A stretch of DNA of 64,000 nucleotides from Treponema sp. (GTDB lineage: Bacteria; Spirochaetota; Spirochaetia; Treponematales; Treponemataceae), in assembly GCA_016296575.1 (NCBI GenBank), contig JAEDJA010000009.1:21586-85585 (forward strand), given 5' to 3'. The position numbers and the translations under genes are program-made. The notes beneath the pieces are model-generated. The model was not told the origin of the DNA. It made no database searches and saw only the letters and a list, made by a program, of their open reading frames with translations. Positions 41,887 to 50,145 of the stretch are shown in pieces. The number at the start of each line of letters is the position of its first letter. Positions within the stretch are counted from its first letter, which is position 1.

Positions 41887-43308
41887 CTATTCTCTACCGT
41901 TCCAGCAGTAAGTACACAGTTTACTTGGGTCAATTCCTACGCTGGCTATCATGTCGTCAAGGCGATGATATTTGAGACTTGTAAAGTGCAGCTGTTTGCG
42001 GATTTCTTCGAGCATCCAGGCGTATTCAGGAGAGTCTGGATCACAGTATTTCTGCAGAGTTTCCTGACTTACGTTTTCACCTTCTTTATCGCGGATAATA
42101 CGTCTTGTAATAAGGTCCATTTCAGAGTTTGAACGGCTGAAGTTCAGATATTTACATCCGAATACAAGTGGTGGACAGGCTGGACGAATATGAACTTCTT
42201 TGGCTCCGCTGTTGTAAAGGAAGTCTGTTGTTTCACGAAGTTGAGTTCCGCGAACAATTGAGTCATCAATCAACAAAAGTGATTTTCCTTTGATAAGCTG
42301 AGGAACCGGAATCAGTTTCATATGAGCAACAAGATTTCGCTGTGCCTGATTTACCGGCATGAAAGAGCGTGGCCATGTTGGTGTATATTTGATGAATGGT
42401 CTCTGGAAAGGAATGCCTGATTCGTTGGCATAACCAATGGCATGTGGAGTTCCTGAATCTGGAACACCGGCTACAGAATCAATATGAATGTTTGAAGCTT
42501 CCATATCCCGGCGAGCCAGGTATTTTCCGCAGTTGTAACGCATCTGTTCAACATTCACACCTTCGTAGCTTGCAGTAGGGTAACCGTAGTAAATCCACAG
42601 GAATGTACAGATTTTCATCTCTTTTCCAGGCTGCTGAAGGATTTCAACTTTGTCGGCTGTAATGAAATCAATTTCATTTGGTCCCAGTTCATGGTAATCA
42701 GAGTAGCCAAGATTTACATAGGCAAAATTTTCGAATGAAGCACAGTATGCACCTTCTTTGTGACCAATCTGAATTGGTGTACGTCCAAGTCGGTCACGGG
42801 AAGCATAGATACCATCGCGAGTTAAAAGAAGAATGGAGATGGAACCTTTGATTGTATTCTGAACATATTTAAGACCTTCTAGAAGTGAAGCTTTTGAATT
42901 GATGAGGGAAACAATAAGTTCAGTCTGGTTGATTTCACCACCACTCATTTCAAGAAAGTGAGTGTTTCCATTGTCCAAAACATTTTTTACAAGTTCATCT
43001 TTGTTTGTAACAATACCAACAGTTGTAATGGCATAACTTCCAAGGTGAGAGTGCACCAAAAGAGGCTGTGCTTCATAATCGGAGATACAGCCAATCCCCA
43101 TTTTTCCATGCATTTCGTCAATGTCTTTTTCGAATTTTGTGCGGAATGGAGAATTGGAGATATTGTGAATGGAACGATTAAAAGTACCATCTTCGGAAAG
43201 AACAGCAAGTCCGCCTTTCTTTGTTCCTAGATGCGAGTGATAGTCAATTCCGAAAAATAAATCCAGTGAACAATCTTCTTTTGAAGCTACACCAAAAATT
43301 CCACCCAT
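41887..43308 (-). CDS. PurF-like amidophosphoribosyltransferase homologue lacking the nucleophile cysteine
   Basis: The 473-residue protein aligns with PurF, which makes phosphoribosylamine from PRPP and glutamine. The phosphoribosyltransferase half is intact (LLLIDDSIVRGTQLRE, the PRPP loop). Cysteines for an Fe-S cluster of the Bacillus type appear kept (KICTFLW, FGCKYLNF, CTYCW). At the N-terminus the sequence is MGGIFGV where PurF has the catalytic CGI: the glutaminase nucleophile is glycine. From memory, similar MGG-starting homologues occur in clostridia. It might use ammonia, another amide donor, or have a different job. AGGAAGG precedes the ATG. Confidence 0.85.
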   Translation of the reverse strand: MGGIFGVASKEDCSLDLFFGIDYHSHLGTKKGGLAVLSEDGTFNRSIHNISNSPFRTKFEKDIDEMHGKMGIGCISDYEAQPLLVHSHLGSYAITTVGIVTNKDELVKNVLDNGNTHFLEMSGGEINQTELIVSLINSKASLLEGLKYVQNTIKGSISILLLTRDGIYASRDRLGRTPIQIGHKEGAYCASFENFAYVNLGYSDYHELGPNEIDFITADKVEILQQPGKEMKICTFLWIYYGYPTASYEGVNVEQMRYNCGKYLARRDMEASNIHIDSVAGVPDSGTPHAIGYANESGIPFQRPFIKYTPTWPRSFMPVNQAQRNLVAHMKLIPVPQLIKGKSLLLIDDSIVRGTQLRETTDFLYNSGAKEVHIRPACPPLVFGCKYLNFSRSNSEMDLITRRIIRDKEGENVSQETLQKYCDPDSPEYAWMLEEIRKQLHFTSLKYHRLDDMIASVGIDPSKLCTYCWNGRE

Positions 43309-43333
43309 TTTATAATACCTTCCTGTAAAAAAT

Positions 43334-43371
43334 TAAGCCCTATAGTCCGTGGGTAGACTAAGGGCCCGTTT
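43334..43371 (-). terminator. hairpin between the GGDEF gene and the purF-like gene
   Basis: AGCCCTATAGTC pairs with GACTAAGGGC around a 7-base loop. On the minus strand TTTTTT follows, so it should end the GGDEF transcript; it could also act as an attenuator for the purF-like gene downstream. A T run on the + strand makes it potentially bidirectional. Confidence 0.7.
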
Positions 43372-45324
43372 TTATTCATTTCGTTCAGCGTGCTTTCGTC
43401 GCTTTTCTTTATACTGTTCAACATCTGCCTTTGACAGAAGAATCTGCAGGTTCTTGTCATCCGGTCCGAATGCAATGGCTCCAACACTAACAGAAATTTC
43501 ACATGGTAAAAAGAATTCTGATGATGTTACTTTGCAGTTATGAAGAATCTTAGCGTAAATACTATCAAAATTTTCCATTGTCTGACCAATAGCTACAATG
43601 GCGAATTCATCTCCACTCAAGCGGCCAACTACATCACTTGTTCGGAATGATGCTTTAAGAGCCTTTGCTTCTGCCTGAATAGCCTTGTCGCCTATTTCGT
43701 GACCGTATGTGTCGTTGATTTTTTTCAGACCATCCATATCGCAGAAAACTACAAGTCCGGTTTTTCCAATAGATGCTGCAAACTGAAGTGCCTGCTGACC
43801 TGCTGCCATAAAACCACGTCGGTTTAAAATATGTGTAAGCTCATCTGTGCGGCTTGTACTTGTAAGCTCCTGATTTGTTTTTTCCAGAGTTTTTGCTTCA
43901 TTCTGTTTTAATGAATATTCGAAAGAGTTGGCAAGACTGTTTGAAATAATCTTAATAAAAATATTTGCCAGCTGGTAGTTTACATCATAAACTTCAAAGA
44001 AACCGTAACCGTACTGCTTGTCACCATAATAGATAGCCTGCATTACATAACGGGTTGAATCATATTCAAAAATTTCTTTTGGAAGAAGCTGATTAAAAGG
44101 ATTGATTCGTTTGTCTGTGGTTTCGGAAACTTCTTTTTCTTTATCAAATATGTAGGTCATTGTAACCTGTTCTGGAAGATTAAAAATCTCGCCGTTCTTT
44201 ACAACAATTGGATTATCATAAAGACAGATTGCAACTTTTTTCATATTGATGAGAGGGAAAATGTAGTTGAATTTTTTGTACAGACTATCAAGGGAAACAA
44301 CGTCCTGCAAGGCATCCAGAAGAGTGTAAATACGGGTTCGTTCATCATAAGTTTCAACATATTTACTGGTGATTGAATAGGTTGCATGTATGTTCTTTGC
44401 AATAAGATTTCCTTTTGAATCACGGTAATCAGTTTCGCTGTCATTAATATCTACACAACCGCAGGACTGACGGTAAACAGGCTTAAGGGGAATAAGATTT
44501 TCTTTTGGAACTTCAATTCCGTGCAGCTTCTTATAACAGAGCTCCGCAGCTTTAAAACCTTGCGCAAAAATTTCCTGATTGATGGTTGAAAGGGAAGGCT
44601 CCATGTTTACACACTGGAACAAATCATCAAATCCGATTACTGCAACCTGGTCAGGAATTTTTACACCTATCTTAAGAAGATGATTTATTGCACCAAAAGC
44701 CATCTGGTCATTGGCGCAGATAAGTGCATCAAAAGGAACCTGGGATGGGTTATGGAAACGGGACATTTCTCCTTCGCCTGAAGGAATGGTAAATGCGCCG
44801 TGAAACATCAGTTTTTCATCATAGGGAAAACCAAATTCTTCGTTTACCTTAAGAAATGCGTTATAGCGGTCTTTTGCTTCCTGAGAAACAGTATAGTTTG
44901 CAGAAAGGAATGCAATCTTTTTGCGGCCGTGTTCATTTACAAGATGATCGAAAATTTTTCGGTAAGTATCTTCACAGTCGGTATGAGTAAAGCAGGAGTT
45001 TTTAAATGGAAGCTCCTGCCCAATTGAAATGATAGGTTTGTCAGAAAAGCATTCAAGAAATGAAGTGAATTCATCTAAACTGACAGAACTGATAAAAAAG
45101 GAGCTAACAACAATAACACCATCAACGTCAGCAGACTGCAAAAGACGTGACCCCGCAAAATACTGGTACTCATAGAATCCGTATGAAAGACGAGGCATTT
45201 TTGTTTGAGTAAGAAAGACGTTTACATCTTTATCTTTGAAATACTCCGTAATGCCTGTAAATAACTCAATGGTATAGTCACCAGAAAGATCCAGAACCAT
45301 TACGGCGATGTTAAGCTTCTTCAT
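43372..45324 (-). CDS. LacI-type sensor diguanylate cyclase
   Basis: The 650-residue protein combines an N-terminal LacI/PBP1-like ligand-binding region (MKKLNIAVMVLDLSGDYTIELFTGITEYF; FDALICANDQMAFGAINHLLKIGVKIPDQVAVIGFDD; residues ~1-290) without a DNA-binding head or signal peptide, a middle regulatory region (~310-470), a short coiled coil, and a C-terminal GGDEF domain (~490-645: LTHILNRRGFMAAG, CDMDGLKKINDTYGHEIGD, GRLSGDEFAIV). It should make cyclic di-GMP in response to a cytoplasmic sugar-like ligand. The frame opens at 45363, but TATAAT lies between that codon and ATG 45324, so I chose 45324. Confidence 0.87.
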   Translation of the reverse strand: MKKLNIAVMVLDLSGDYTIELFTGITEYFKDKDVNVFLTQTKMPRLSYGFYEYQYFAGSRLLQSADVDGVIVVSSFFISSVSLDEFTSFLECFSDKPIISIGQELPFKNSCFTHTDCEDTYRKIFDHLVNEHGRKKIAFLSANYTVSQEAKDRYNAFLKVNEEFGFPYDEKLMFHGAFTIPSGEGEMSRFHNPSQVPFDALICANDQMAFGAINHLLKIGVKIPDQVAVIGFDDLFQCVNMEPSLSTINQEIFAQGFKAAELCYKKLHGIEVPKENLIPLKPVYRQSCGCVDINDSETDYRDSKGNLIAKNIHATYSITSKYVETYDERTRIYTLLDALQDVVSLDSLYKKFNYIFPLINMKKVAICLYDNPIVVKNGEIFNLPEQVTMTYIFDKEKEVSETTDKRINPFNQLLPKEIFEYDSTRYVMQAIYYGDKQYGYGFFEVYDVNYQLANIFIKIISNSLANSFEYSLKQNEAKTLEKTNQELTSTSRTDELTHILNRRGFMAAGQQALQFAASIGKTGLVVFCDMDGLKKINDTYGHEIGDKAIQAEAKALKASFRTSDVVGRLSGDEFAIVAIGQTMENFDSIYAKILHNCKVTSSEFFLPCEISVSVGAIAFGPDDKNLQILLSKADVEQYKEKRRKHAERNE

Positions 45325-45414
45325 AACCTCAAATATTATAGTAGTGAATTGCATTTTTTTCAATTGATTTCAATGTGACTTCATGCTATTATTAAATTTA
45401 TCAGGCGGTAACGT

Positions 45415-45525
45415 GTTTTATCAGTCTGATTCTCTGGAGAGTCTTCACAACTCCTTGTGAAGCGCCGAAGGGTTAATGCGATTATCGCAAATATCTCAGG
45501 CAAAACGGACAGATGAAATCTTTGC
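45415..45525 (+). ncRNA. glycine riboswitch aptamer
   Basis: The conserved glycine-aptamer pieces appear in order: CTCTGGAGAG, GCGCCGAAGGG(TTA), the variable stem GCGATTATCGC, then ATCTCAGGCAAAACGGACAGA. Only one full aptamer is seen, so it is a singlet type. It lies directly ahead of a terminator hairpin and the symporter gene. Confidence 0.92.
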
Positions 45526-45543
45526 TGTTCCTAAACTTTTCAG

Positions 45544-45599
45544 AGAGCTGGTAAAATTCAAGAATTCAAATCTTGAGTTATTCCGGCTCTTATTTTTTA
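45544..45599 (+). terminator. expression-platform terminator of the glycine riboswitch
   Basis: AGAGCTGG pairs with CCGGCTCT (one G-U), and the inner TTCAAGA with TCTTGAG, followed by TATTTTTT. It ends 16 bases before the symporter ATG, and the GAGGA ribosome-binding site comes straight after the T tract. Glycine binding probably controls read-through; the direction cannot be read with certainty. Confidence 0.85.
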
Positions 45600-45615
45600 T
45601 CATGAGGAATCTAAA

Positions 45616-47043
45616 ATGGATCAGATTCTGACAAAAATTGATGACATTGTTTGGGGAATCCCTACAATTGCTCTTATTCTTGTAACAGGTCTTGTTGTTA
45701 CAATCGCTTCTCGCGGAATCCAGTTCACAAAACTTGGACGTGCTTTTAAAGGTATTTTCAAGAAAAATGAAGGTGAAGGTGAACTTTCTGGATTTGCTGC
45801 ACTTTGTACAGCTTTGTCTGCTACAATTGGTACAGGTAACATCGTTGGTGTTGCAACTGCTATTGCTGCCGGTGGACCTGGTGCTCTTTTCTGGATGTGG
45901 CTTGCTGCTATTCTTGGTACAGCTACAAAATATGCAGAATGTATGCTGGCAATTAAATACCGCGAAGTAAAAGATGACGGTACTGTTCTTGGTGGACCTT
46001 TCTATACAATCGAAAAAGGTATGGGGCCAAAATGGAAATGGCTTGCAATCCTTTTCGCACTCTTCGGAGTTCTTGCCGGTCTTTTGGGTATTGGTACAAT
46101 GACTCAGATCAACGGTATTACTTCTGCTGTAAACAATGCTTTTGATCCATCAAATTCTCATATTGTTTTCTCAATCGGTGCAAATTCTTACTCATTGGCA
46201 ACTGTTATTGCCGGTACAATCGTAACTGTATGTGTAGCTCTTGTTGTTCTTGGTGGTCTTAAACGTATTTCTAAAGTTGCAGAAAAAGTTGTTCCAGCTA
46301 TGGCTGTTATCTACGTATTCCTGGGACTTTCAATCGTAATTATGAACGCTACAAAAATCCCTGCTGCATTTGCTCTTATCTTCAAATCAGCATTCGGTTA
46401 CAAAGCTATGGCTGGTGGTGCAGCAGGTTACGTTCTTAAACAGGTTACAGATTCAATGCAGAAAGGTATTGCCCGTGGTATCTTCTCTAACGAAGCCGGT
46501 CTTGGTTCTGCACCAATCGCTGCTGCTCCAGTACAGACAAGTGAACCTGTTGAACAGGGTATGGTAAACATGACTGGTACAATAATTGATACTCTTATCA
46601 TCTGTACAATGACTGGTCTTGCAATCGTTATTGGAGGTATGGAAGGCGGTTTCTGGGTAAATCCACAGGGACTTCAGGGTGTTGCTCTTACAGCTTTCTC
46701 ATTCAACAAAGTTCTTGGTGGTGACGGTCGTTCAGTTCAGTTCCTTCTGGTTCTCTGTCTGTCTTTCTTTGCTTTCACAACAATTCTTGGTTGGGATTAC
46801 TACTCAGAAAAATGTCTTGAATACATTGCAAAAGGAAATATGAAAATCGTTACAATTTTCCGCTGGGTATTCATTGTTGCTGTTGCAATCGGACCTTACT
46901 TCAAAGTTGATGCAGTATTTACAATTGCTGATATCTTCAATGGTCTTATGGCTATTCCTAACTGTATTTCACTCATCGTTCTTTGCAGCGTAGTAAATAA
47001 GATGACAAAAGATTACTTCAATAAGTATCCTAAACTTAGCTAG
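45616..47043 (+). CDS. sodium:alanine/glycine symporter (AGCS family)
   Basis: An inner-membrane importer that takes up alanine or glycine with Na+. The 475-residue protein has about ten hydrophobic segments and the AGCS signatures FAALCTALSATIGTGNIVGVATAIAAGGPGALFWMW, KYAECMLAIKYR, GIARGIFSNEAGLGSAPIAAA and TTILGWDYYSEKCLEY. The glycine riboswitch upstream argues that glycine is a physiological substrate. GAGGA precedes the ATG by seven bases. Confidence 0.95.
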   Translation: MDQILTKIDDIVWGIPTIALILVTGLVVTIASRGIQFTKLGRAFKGIFKKNEGEGELSGFAALCTALSATIGTGNIVGVATAIAAGGPGALFWMWLAAILGTATKYAECMLAIKYREVKDDGTVLGGPFYTIEKGMGPKWKWLAILFALFGVLAGLLGIGTMTQINGITSAVNNAFDPSNSHIVFSIGANSYSLATVIAGTIVTVCVALVVLGGLKRISKVAEKVVPAMAVIYVFLGLSIVIMNATKIPAAFALIFKSAFGYKAMAGGAAGYVLKQVTDSMQKGIARGIFSNEAGLGSAPIAAAPVQTSEPVEQGMVNMTGTIIDTLIICTMTGLAIVIGGMEGGFWVNPQGLQGVALTAFSFNKVLGGDGRSVQFLLVLCLSFFAFTTILGWDYYSEKCLEYIAKGNMKIVTIFRWVFIVAVAIGPYFKVDAVFTIADIFNGLMAIPNCISLIVLCSVVNKMTKDYFNKYPKLS

Positions 47044-47063
47044 TAAATAAAAAATTGTTATGA

Positions 47064-47160
47064 GGCTGTCCAATAAGTAATGAGTGCTACACTCATTGCT
47101 TTTGGGGCAACCCCGTCTTTCAAAAACGGCCTGGTTTTTTTAGCTAGTGCCGTTTTTTTT
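47064..47160 (+). repeat. partial family B repeat and symporter terminator
   Basis: TGTCCAATAAGTAATGAGTG (47067-47086) is a 20-base exact match to the element at 63775-63794. Here AATGAGTG folds back at once onto CACTCATT. GGGGCAACCCC follows, then a terminator: AAAACGGC (47123-47130) pairs with GCCGTTTT and a T tract ends at 47160. The opposite element end is missing. Confidence 0.7.
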
Positions 47161-47169
47161 GTTTTATGA

Positions 47170-47175
47170 TATAAT
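47170..47175 (+). promoter_or_regulatory. -10 box of pflA, probably leaderless
   Basis: TATAAT, then 7 bases, then the ATG at 47183. No Shine-Dalgarno sequence and no clear -35. Confidence 0.6.
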
Positions 47176-47182
47176 CTTTCCC

Positions 47183-48001
47183 ATGGAAAAAATTGGATAC
47201 GTACATTCTGTTGAATCATTTGGATCTGTAGATGGACCTGGCGTCCGTTTTATTGTTTTTCTTTCAGGTTGTCCTCTGCGATGCAGATATTGTCACAATC
47301 CTGATACTTGGTCAAAACAGGGAACTCCAAGATCAGTTTCAGATCTCCTGAAACAAGCTGTAAGATATAAATCATATTGGGGTGAACATGGTGGAATTAC
47401 TGTAAGTGGCGGCGAACCACTTTCTCAGATTGATTTCCTTCTGGAATTTTTTACTGAAGCCAAAAAGCTTGGTATAAACACTTGTATCGATACGTCTGGA
47501 AGTCCATTTACCAAAGAAGGTGAATGGTTTGAAAAATTTCAGAAGCTTATGGAAGTAACAGATCTTCTTCTTATGGATATAAAGCACATTAACGAAGAAG
47601 AACATATAAAGCTTACAGGAAAAACAGGCAAAAATATTCGTGAAATGTTTGCCTATCTTGATGAAATAAATAAACCTATCTGGATTCGTCATGTTCTTGT
47701 TCCTGGTATTACAGATGTTGATGAATATCTTGAACAGACCCGTGATTTTATCCGTAATTTACGCAATGTTTACCGCGTGGAAGTTCTTCCTTATCATTCA
47801 CTGGGATCTTTCAAATGGAAGGAGCTTGGTCTTGAATACAGTCTTGATAAAACTGAAATGCCGGATCAGGACCGTGTTGCCAATGCACGAAAAATCCTGG
47901 AATGTGAAAAATATCTCCGATGGCAGGGTGAAAACGCCAGTGCTGACCGGGAAAAAGATACTCCAACTCGAGCAGATGCTTGTGGAAGGTCCTGCTGTTA
48001 A
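47183..48001 (+). CDS. pflA: pyruvate formate-lyase-activating enzyme
   Basis: A radical-SAM enzyme that installs the glycyl radical in pyruvate formate-lyase, a central step of anaerobic pyruvate use. The 272-residue protein has the 4Fe-4S motif C-x3-C-x2-C (SGCPLRCRYCHNPDTW), the N-terminal GYVHSVESFGSVDGPGVRFIVFL typical of PflA, and GGITVSGGEPLSQIDFL. The extra cysteine-containing tail (ADACGRSCC) is not typical. No pyruvate formate-lyase gene is in the window. I chose ATG 47183 because TATAAT lies just before it. Its stop overlaps the next start by one base (TAATG). Confidence 0.93.
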   Translation: MEKIGYVHSVESFGSVDGPGVRFIVFLSGCPLRCRYCHNPDTWSKQGTPRSVSDLLKQAVRYKSYWGEHGGITVSGGEPLSQIDFLLEFFTEAKKLGINTCIDTSGSPFTKEGEWFEKFQKLMEVTDLLLMDIKHINEEEHIKLTGKTGKNIREMFAYLDEINKPIWIRHVLVPGITDVDEYLEQTRDFIRNLRNVYRVEVLPYHSLGSFKWKELGLEYSLDKTEMPDQDRVANARKILECEKYLRWQGENASADREKDTPTRADACGRSCC

Positions 48002-48771
48002 TGTCTAAACAATGGTTTGAAAGCGAAGAATTCTGGATTAATTACGCTCCAGTTATGTTCGATGAAACAAGATGGGCTGAAGCTCCTGCTGTTGCCCAGG
48101 CTGTTCTTGATATGCACACAGCATCTTCAAAAAAGACTGGTTCCTGTGAAAAACTGTCTGTCCTGGACGCCGGTTGTGGCATGGGACGTATTTCAGTAGA
48201 ACTGGCTCTTCTTGGTGCTGATGTAACGGGCGTAGATATTATTGAAGCTGAACTTGAAGCAGCCCGGGAAATTGCCGCAGATGAAGAAGTGAATATTGAG
48301 TTTCTTAATGCAGATCTTCGTTCGTTCAAATCAGAAAAAAAATTCGATCTTGCCCTTAATCTTTACACTTCCTTTGGTTATTGTGACACCGAGGCTGAAG
48401 ATGTTCAGATATTAAAACATATTTATGACAGTCTAAAGCCGGGTGGAACTTTTATTCTTGAATGTACCAGCCGGGAAAGTGCAATAAAATTCTGGACGCC
48501 AGGGGAAACTTTTGAACGTGGTGGAAAAACAGTAACCACAGAATTTCATGTTGTTGGAGATTGGGAAGGTCTTTCTTCCAGGTGGATGCTGACCGATCCT
48601 GTTACAAAAGCTGTTACAGATCATGTGTTTACCCAGCGTCTTTATTCTGCACCTGAACTAAAAAAAATACTTCTTGAAACAGGCTATAAAAAAGTGGAAA
48701 TCTATGGTGGATATGATCAGAGGTCTTATAATGAGAATCTTTCCACCATGCTTCTGCTTTGCCATAAATAA
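48001..48771 (+). CDS. class I SAM-dependent methyltransferase
   Basis: The 256-residue protein has motif I VLDAGCGMGRISVELALLGADVTGVDI and the later FDLALNLYTSFGYC and SLKPGGTFILECTSRE blocks of a class I methyltransferase (Methyltransf_25/11 type). The substrate is unknown. The start ATG overlaps the pflA stop, so the two genes are coupled, and a cofactor or protein modification connected with anaerobic metabolism is conceivable. It ends 75 bases before the aromatic cluster. Confidence 0.85.
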   Translation: MSKQWFESEEFWINYAPVMFDETRWAEAPAVAQAVLDMHTASSKKTGSCEKLSVLDAGCGMGRISVELALLGADVTGVDIIEAELEAAREIAADEEVNIEFLNADLRSFKSEKKFDLALNLYTSFGYCDTEAEDVQILKHIYDSLKPGGTFILECTSRESAIKFWTPGETFERGGKTVTTEFHVVGDWEGLSSRWMLTDPVTKAVTDHVFTQRLYSAPELKKILLETGYKKVEIYGGYDQRSYNENLSTMLLLCHK

Positions 48772-48832
48772 AAGACCTTTTTGTGCTAGGGAAAATTTCC
48801 TGCAATCTCTTCAATATTCTTAAATAAAATGA

Positions 48833-48838
48833 TATACT
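48833..48838 (+). promoter_or_regulatory. -10 box of the aromatic cluster, probably leaderless
   Basis: TATACT, then 7 bases, then the ATG at 48846, with no Shine-Dalgarno sequence. Confidence 0.55.
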
Positions 48839-48845
48839 CTTTAGT

Positions 48846-49109
48846 ATGACTGAATTGGAAGAATGTCGTTCCGCTTTGGACGAACTTGACGAAGTGATGG
48901 CTGGACTTTTTGAACAGCGCATGGATTATTGCAAGCGAATTGGTGATTTTAAAAAAGCCAATAATCTTCCTGTATTTCAGCCTCAGCGTGAAAAAGAAAT
49001 TATTGAAAAAAAATCTGCACTCATCAAAAATGAAAACTACAAAAAATACTATGCGCGCTTTATTCAGAATGTAATGGATTTGTCAAAGGAGCTGCAAAGT
49101 GAAGAATAG
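48846..49109 (+). CDS. aroQ: chorismate mutase, AroQ class
   Basis: An 87-residue all-helical protein of the AroQ fold, converting chorismate to prephenate for tyrosine and phenylalanine. It has the N-terminal helix ECRSALDELDEVMAGLFEQRMDYCKRIGDFKKANNLPVFQPQREKEII, in which the R, K and Q/E positions fit the AroQ active site. It is first of a five-gene cluster and overlaps aroC by 11 bases. Confidence 0.88.
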   Translation: MTELEECRSALDELDEVMAGLFEQRMDYCKRIGDFKKANNLPVFQPQREKEIIEKKSALIKNENYKKYYARFIQNVMDLSKELQSEE

Positions 49110-50127
49110 TTTTGGAAATAATATTTCAGTTACAATTTTTGGTGAAAGCCATGGAAAAGCCGTTGGCTGTATTATTGATGGACTTTGCGCTGGAGTTCCT
49201 GTTGATGAAGCTTACATTGCAGAATGTCTTGCCAAACGAGCCCCATCTTCTGCAGCAGATACAGCTCGCCGTGAAAAAGATCAATTTCAGATTTTAAGCG
49301 GAGTTTTTAACGGAAAAACTACAGGTACCGCTATTACTATTTCAATTCCAAATGAAGATCAGCATTCAAAAGATTATGCTGCAACTTATGGAAAAGCCCG
49401 TCCTTCCCATGCTGATTTTGTTGCTCATGAAAAATACCATGGTTGTGAAGATTACCGTGGAGGTGGACATTTTTCTGGACGCATTACAGCAGGACTTGTG
49501 GCTGCCGGAGCACTTTTGCATGGTGCCTTGAATAAACTTAATATCAAAATTGAATCAAATATCCTGTCGGTTTGTGGCCAGACTTCCAATTTTGATCAGC
49601 GCATTATGGAAGCAAAAATGAACCTGGACAGTGTAGGTGGTATTACCCGCACTGTAATTTCCGGAATGCCTGTTGGAGCCGGGGAACCATGGTTTGATAG
49701 TGTAGAAAGTATGATTTCCCACGCTGTTTTTAGCATTGGCGGAGTAAAAGGTATTGAATTTGGACTTGGTTTTGGGTTTGCCGAAAAAACAGGATCAGAA
49801 GTAAACGACCAGTTCTACATGGATGGTTCTGCCGTAAAAACCCGCACAAACAACAATGGCGGTATTAATGGTGGAATTACAAACGGCATGGACATTACTT
49901 TCCAGTGTGCTGTAAAACCAACTCCATCAATTGCAAAGAAACAGAACACAATTGACTTCCTTAAAAATCAGGATACGGAGCTTGAAATCCAGGGCCGTCA
50001 CGATCCTGCCATTATCAGACGTATATGTCCTGTTCTTAATGCAGTAAGTGCCATCGTTATGGCCGATATTCTTGCCGGTAAGTATGGCAATGATGTCTTT
50101 TATTACGGTTATCCCAACTACTCATAA
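49099..50127 (+). CDS. aroC: chorismate synthase
   Basis: Makes chorismate from EPSP with reduced FMN, the last step of the shikimate pathway. The 342-residue protein has the family signatures GESHGKAVGCIIDG near the start, RPSHADF...YRGGGHFSGRITAGLVAAGAL in the middle, and GGINGGITNGMDI with VKPTPSI later. The start codon is GTG, overlapping aroQ by 11 bases, with GGAG upstream inside aroQ. It is slightly shorter than the usual ~360 residues. Confidence 0.95.
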   Translation: MKNSFGNNISVTIFGESHGKAVGCIIDGLCAGVPVDEAYIAECLAKRAPSSAADTARREKDQFQILSGVFNGKTTGTAITISIPNEDQHSKDYAATYGKARPSHADFVAHEKYHGCEDYRGGGHFSGRITAGLVAAGALLHGALNKLNIKIESNILSVCGQTSNFDQRIMEAKMNLDSVGGITRTVISGMPVGAGEPWFDSVESMISHAVFSIGGVKGIEFGLGFGFAEKTGSEVNDQFYMDGSAVKTRTNNNGGINGGITNGMDITFQCAVKPTPSIAKKQNTIDFLKNQDTELEIQGRHDPAIIRRICPVLNAVSAIVMADILAGKYGNDVFYYGYPNYS

Positions 50128-50145
50128 TAAGCAGGATCGGCACTT

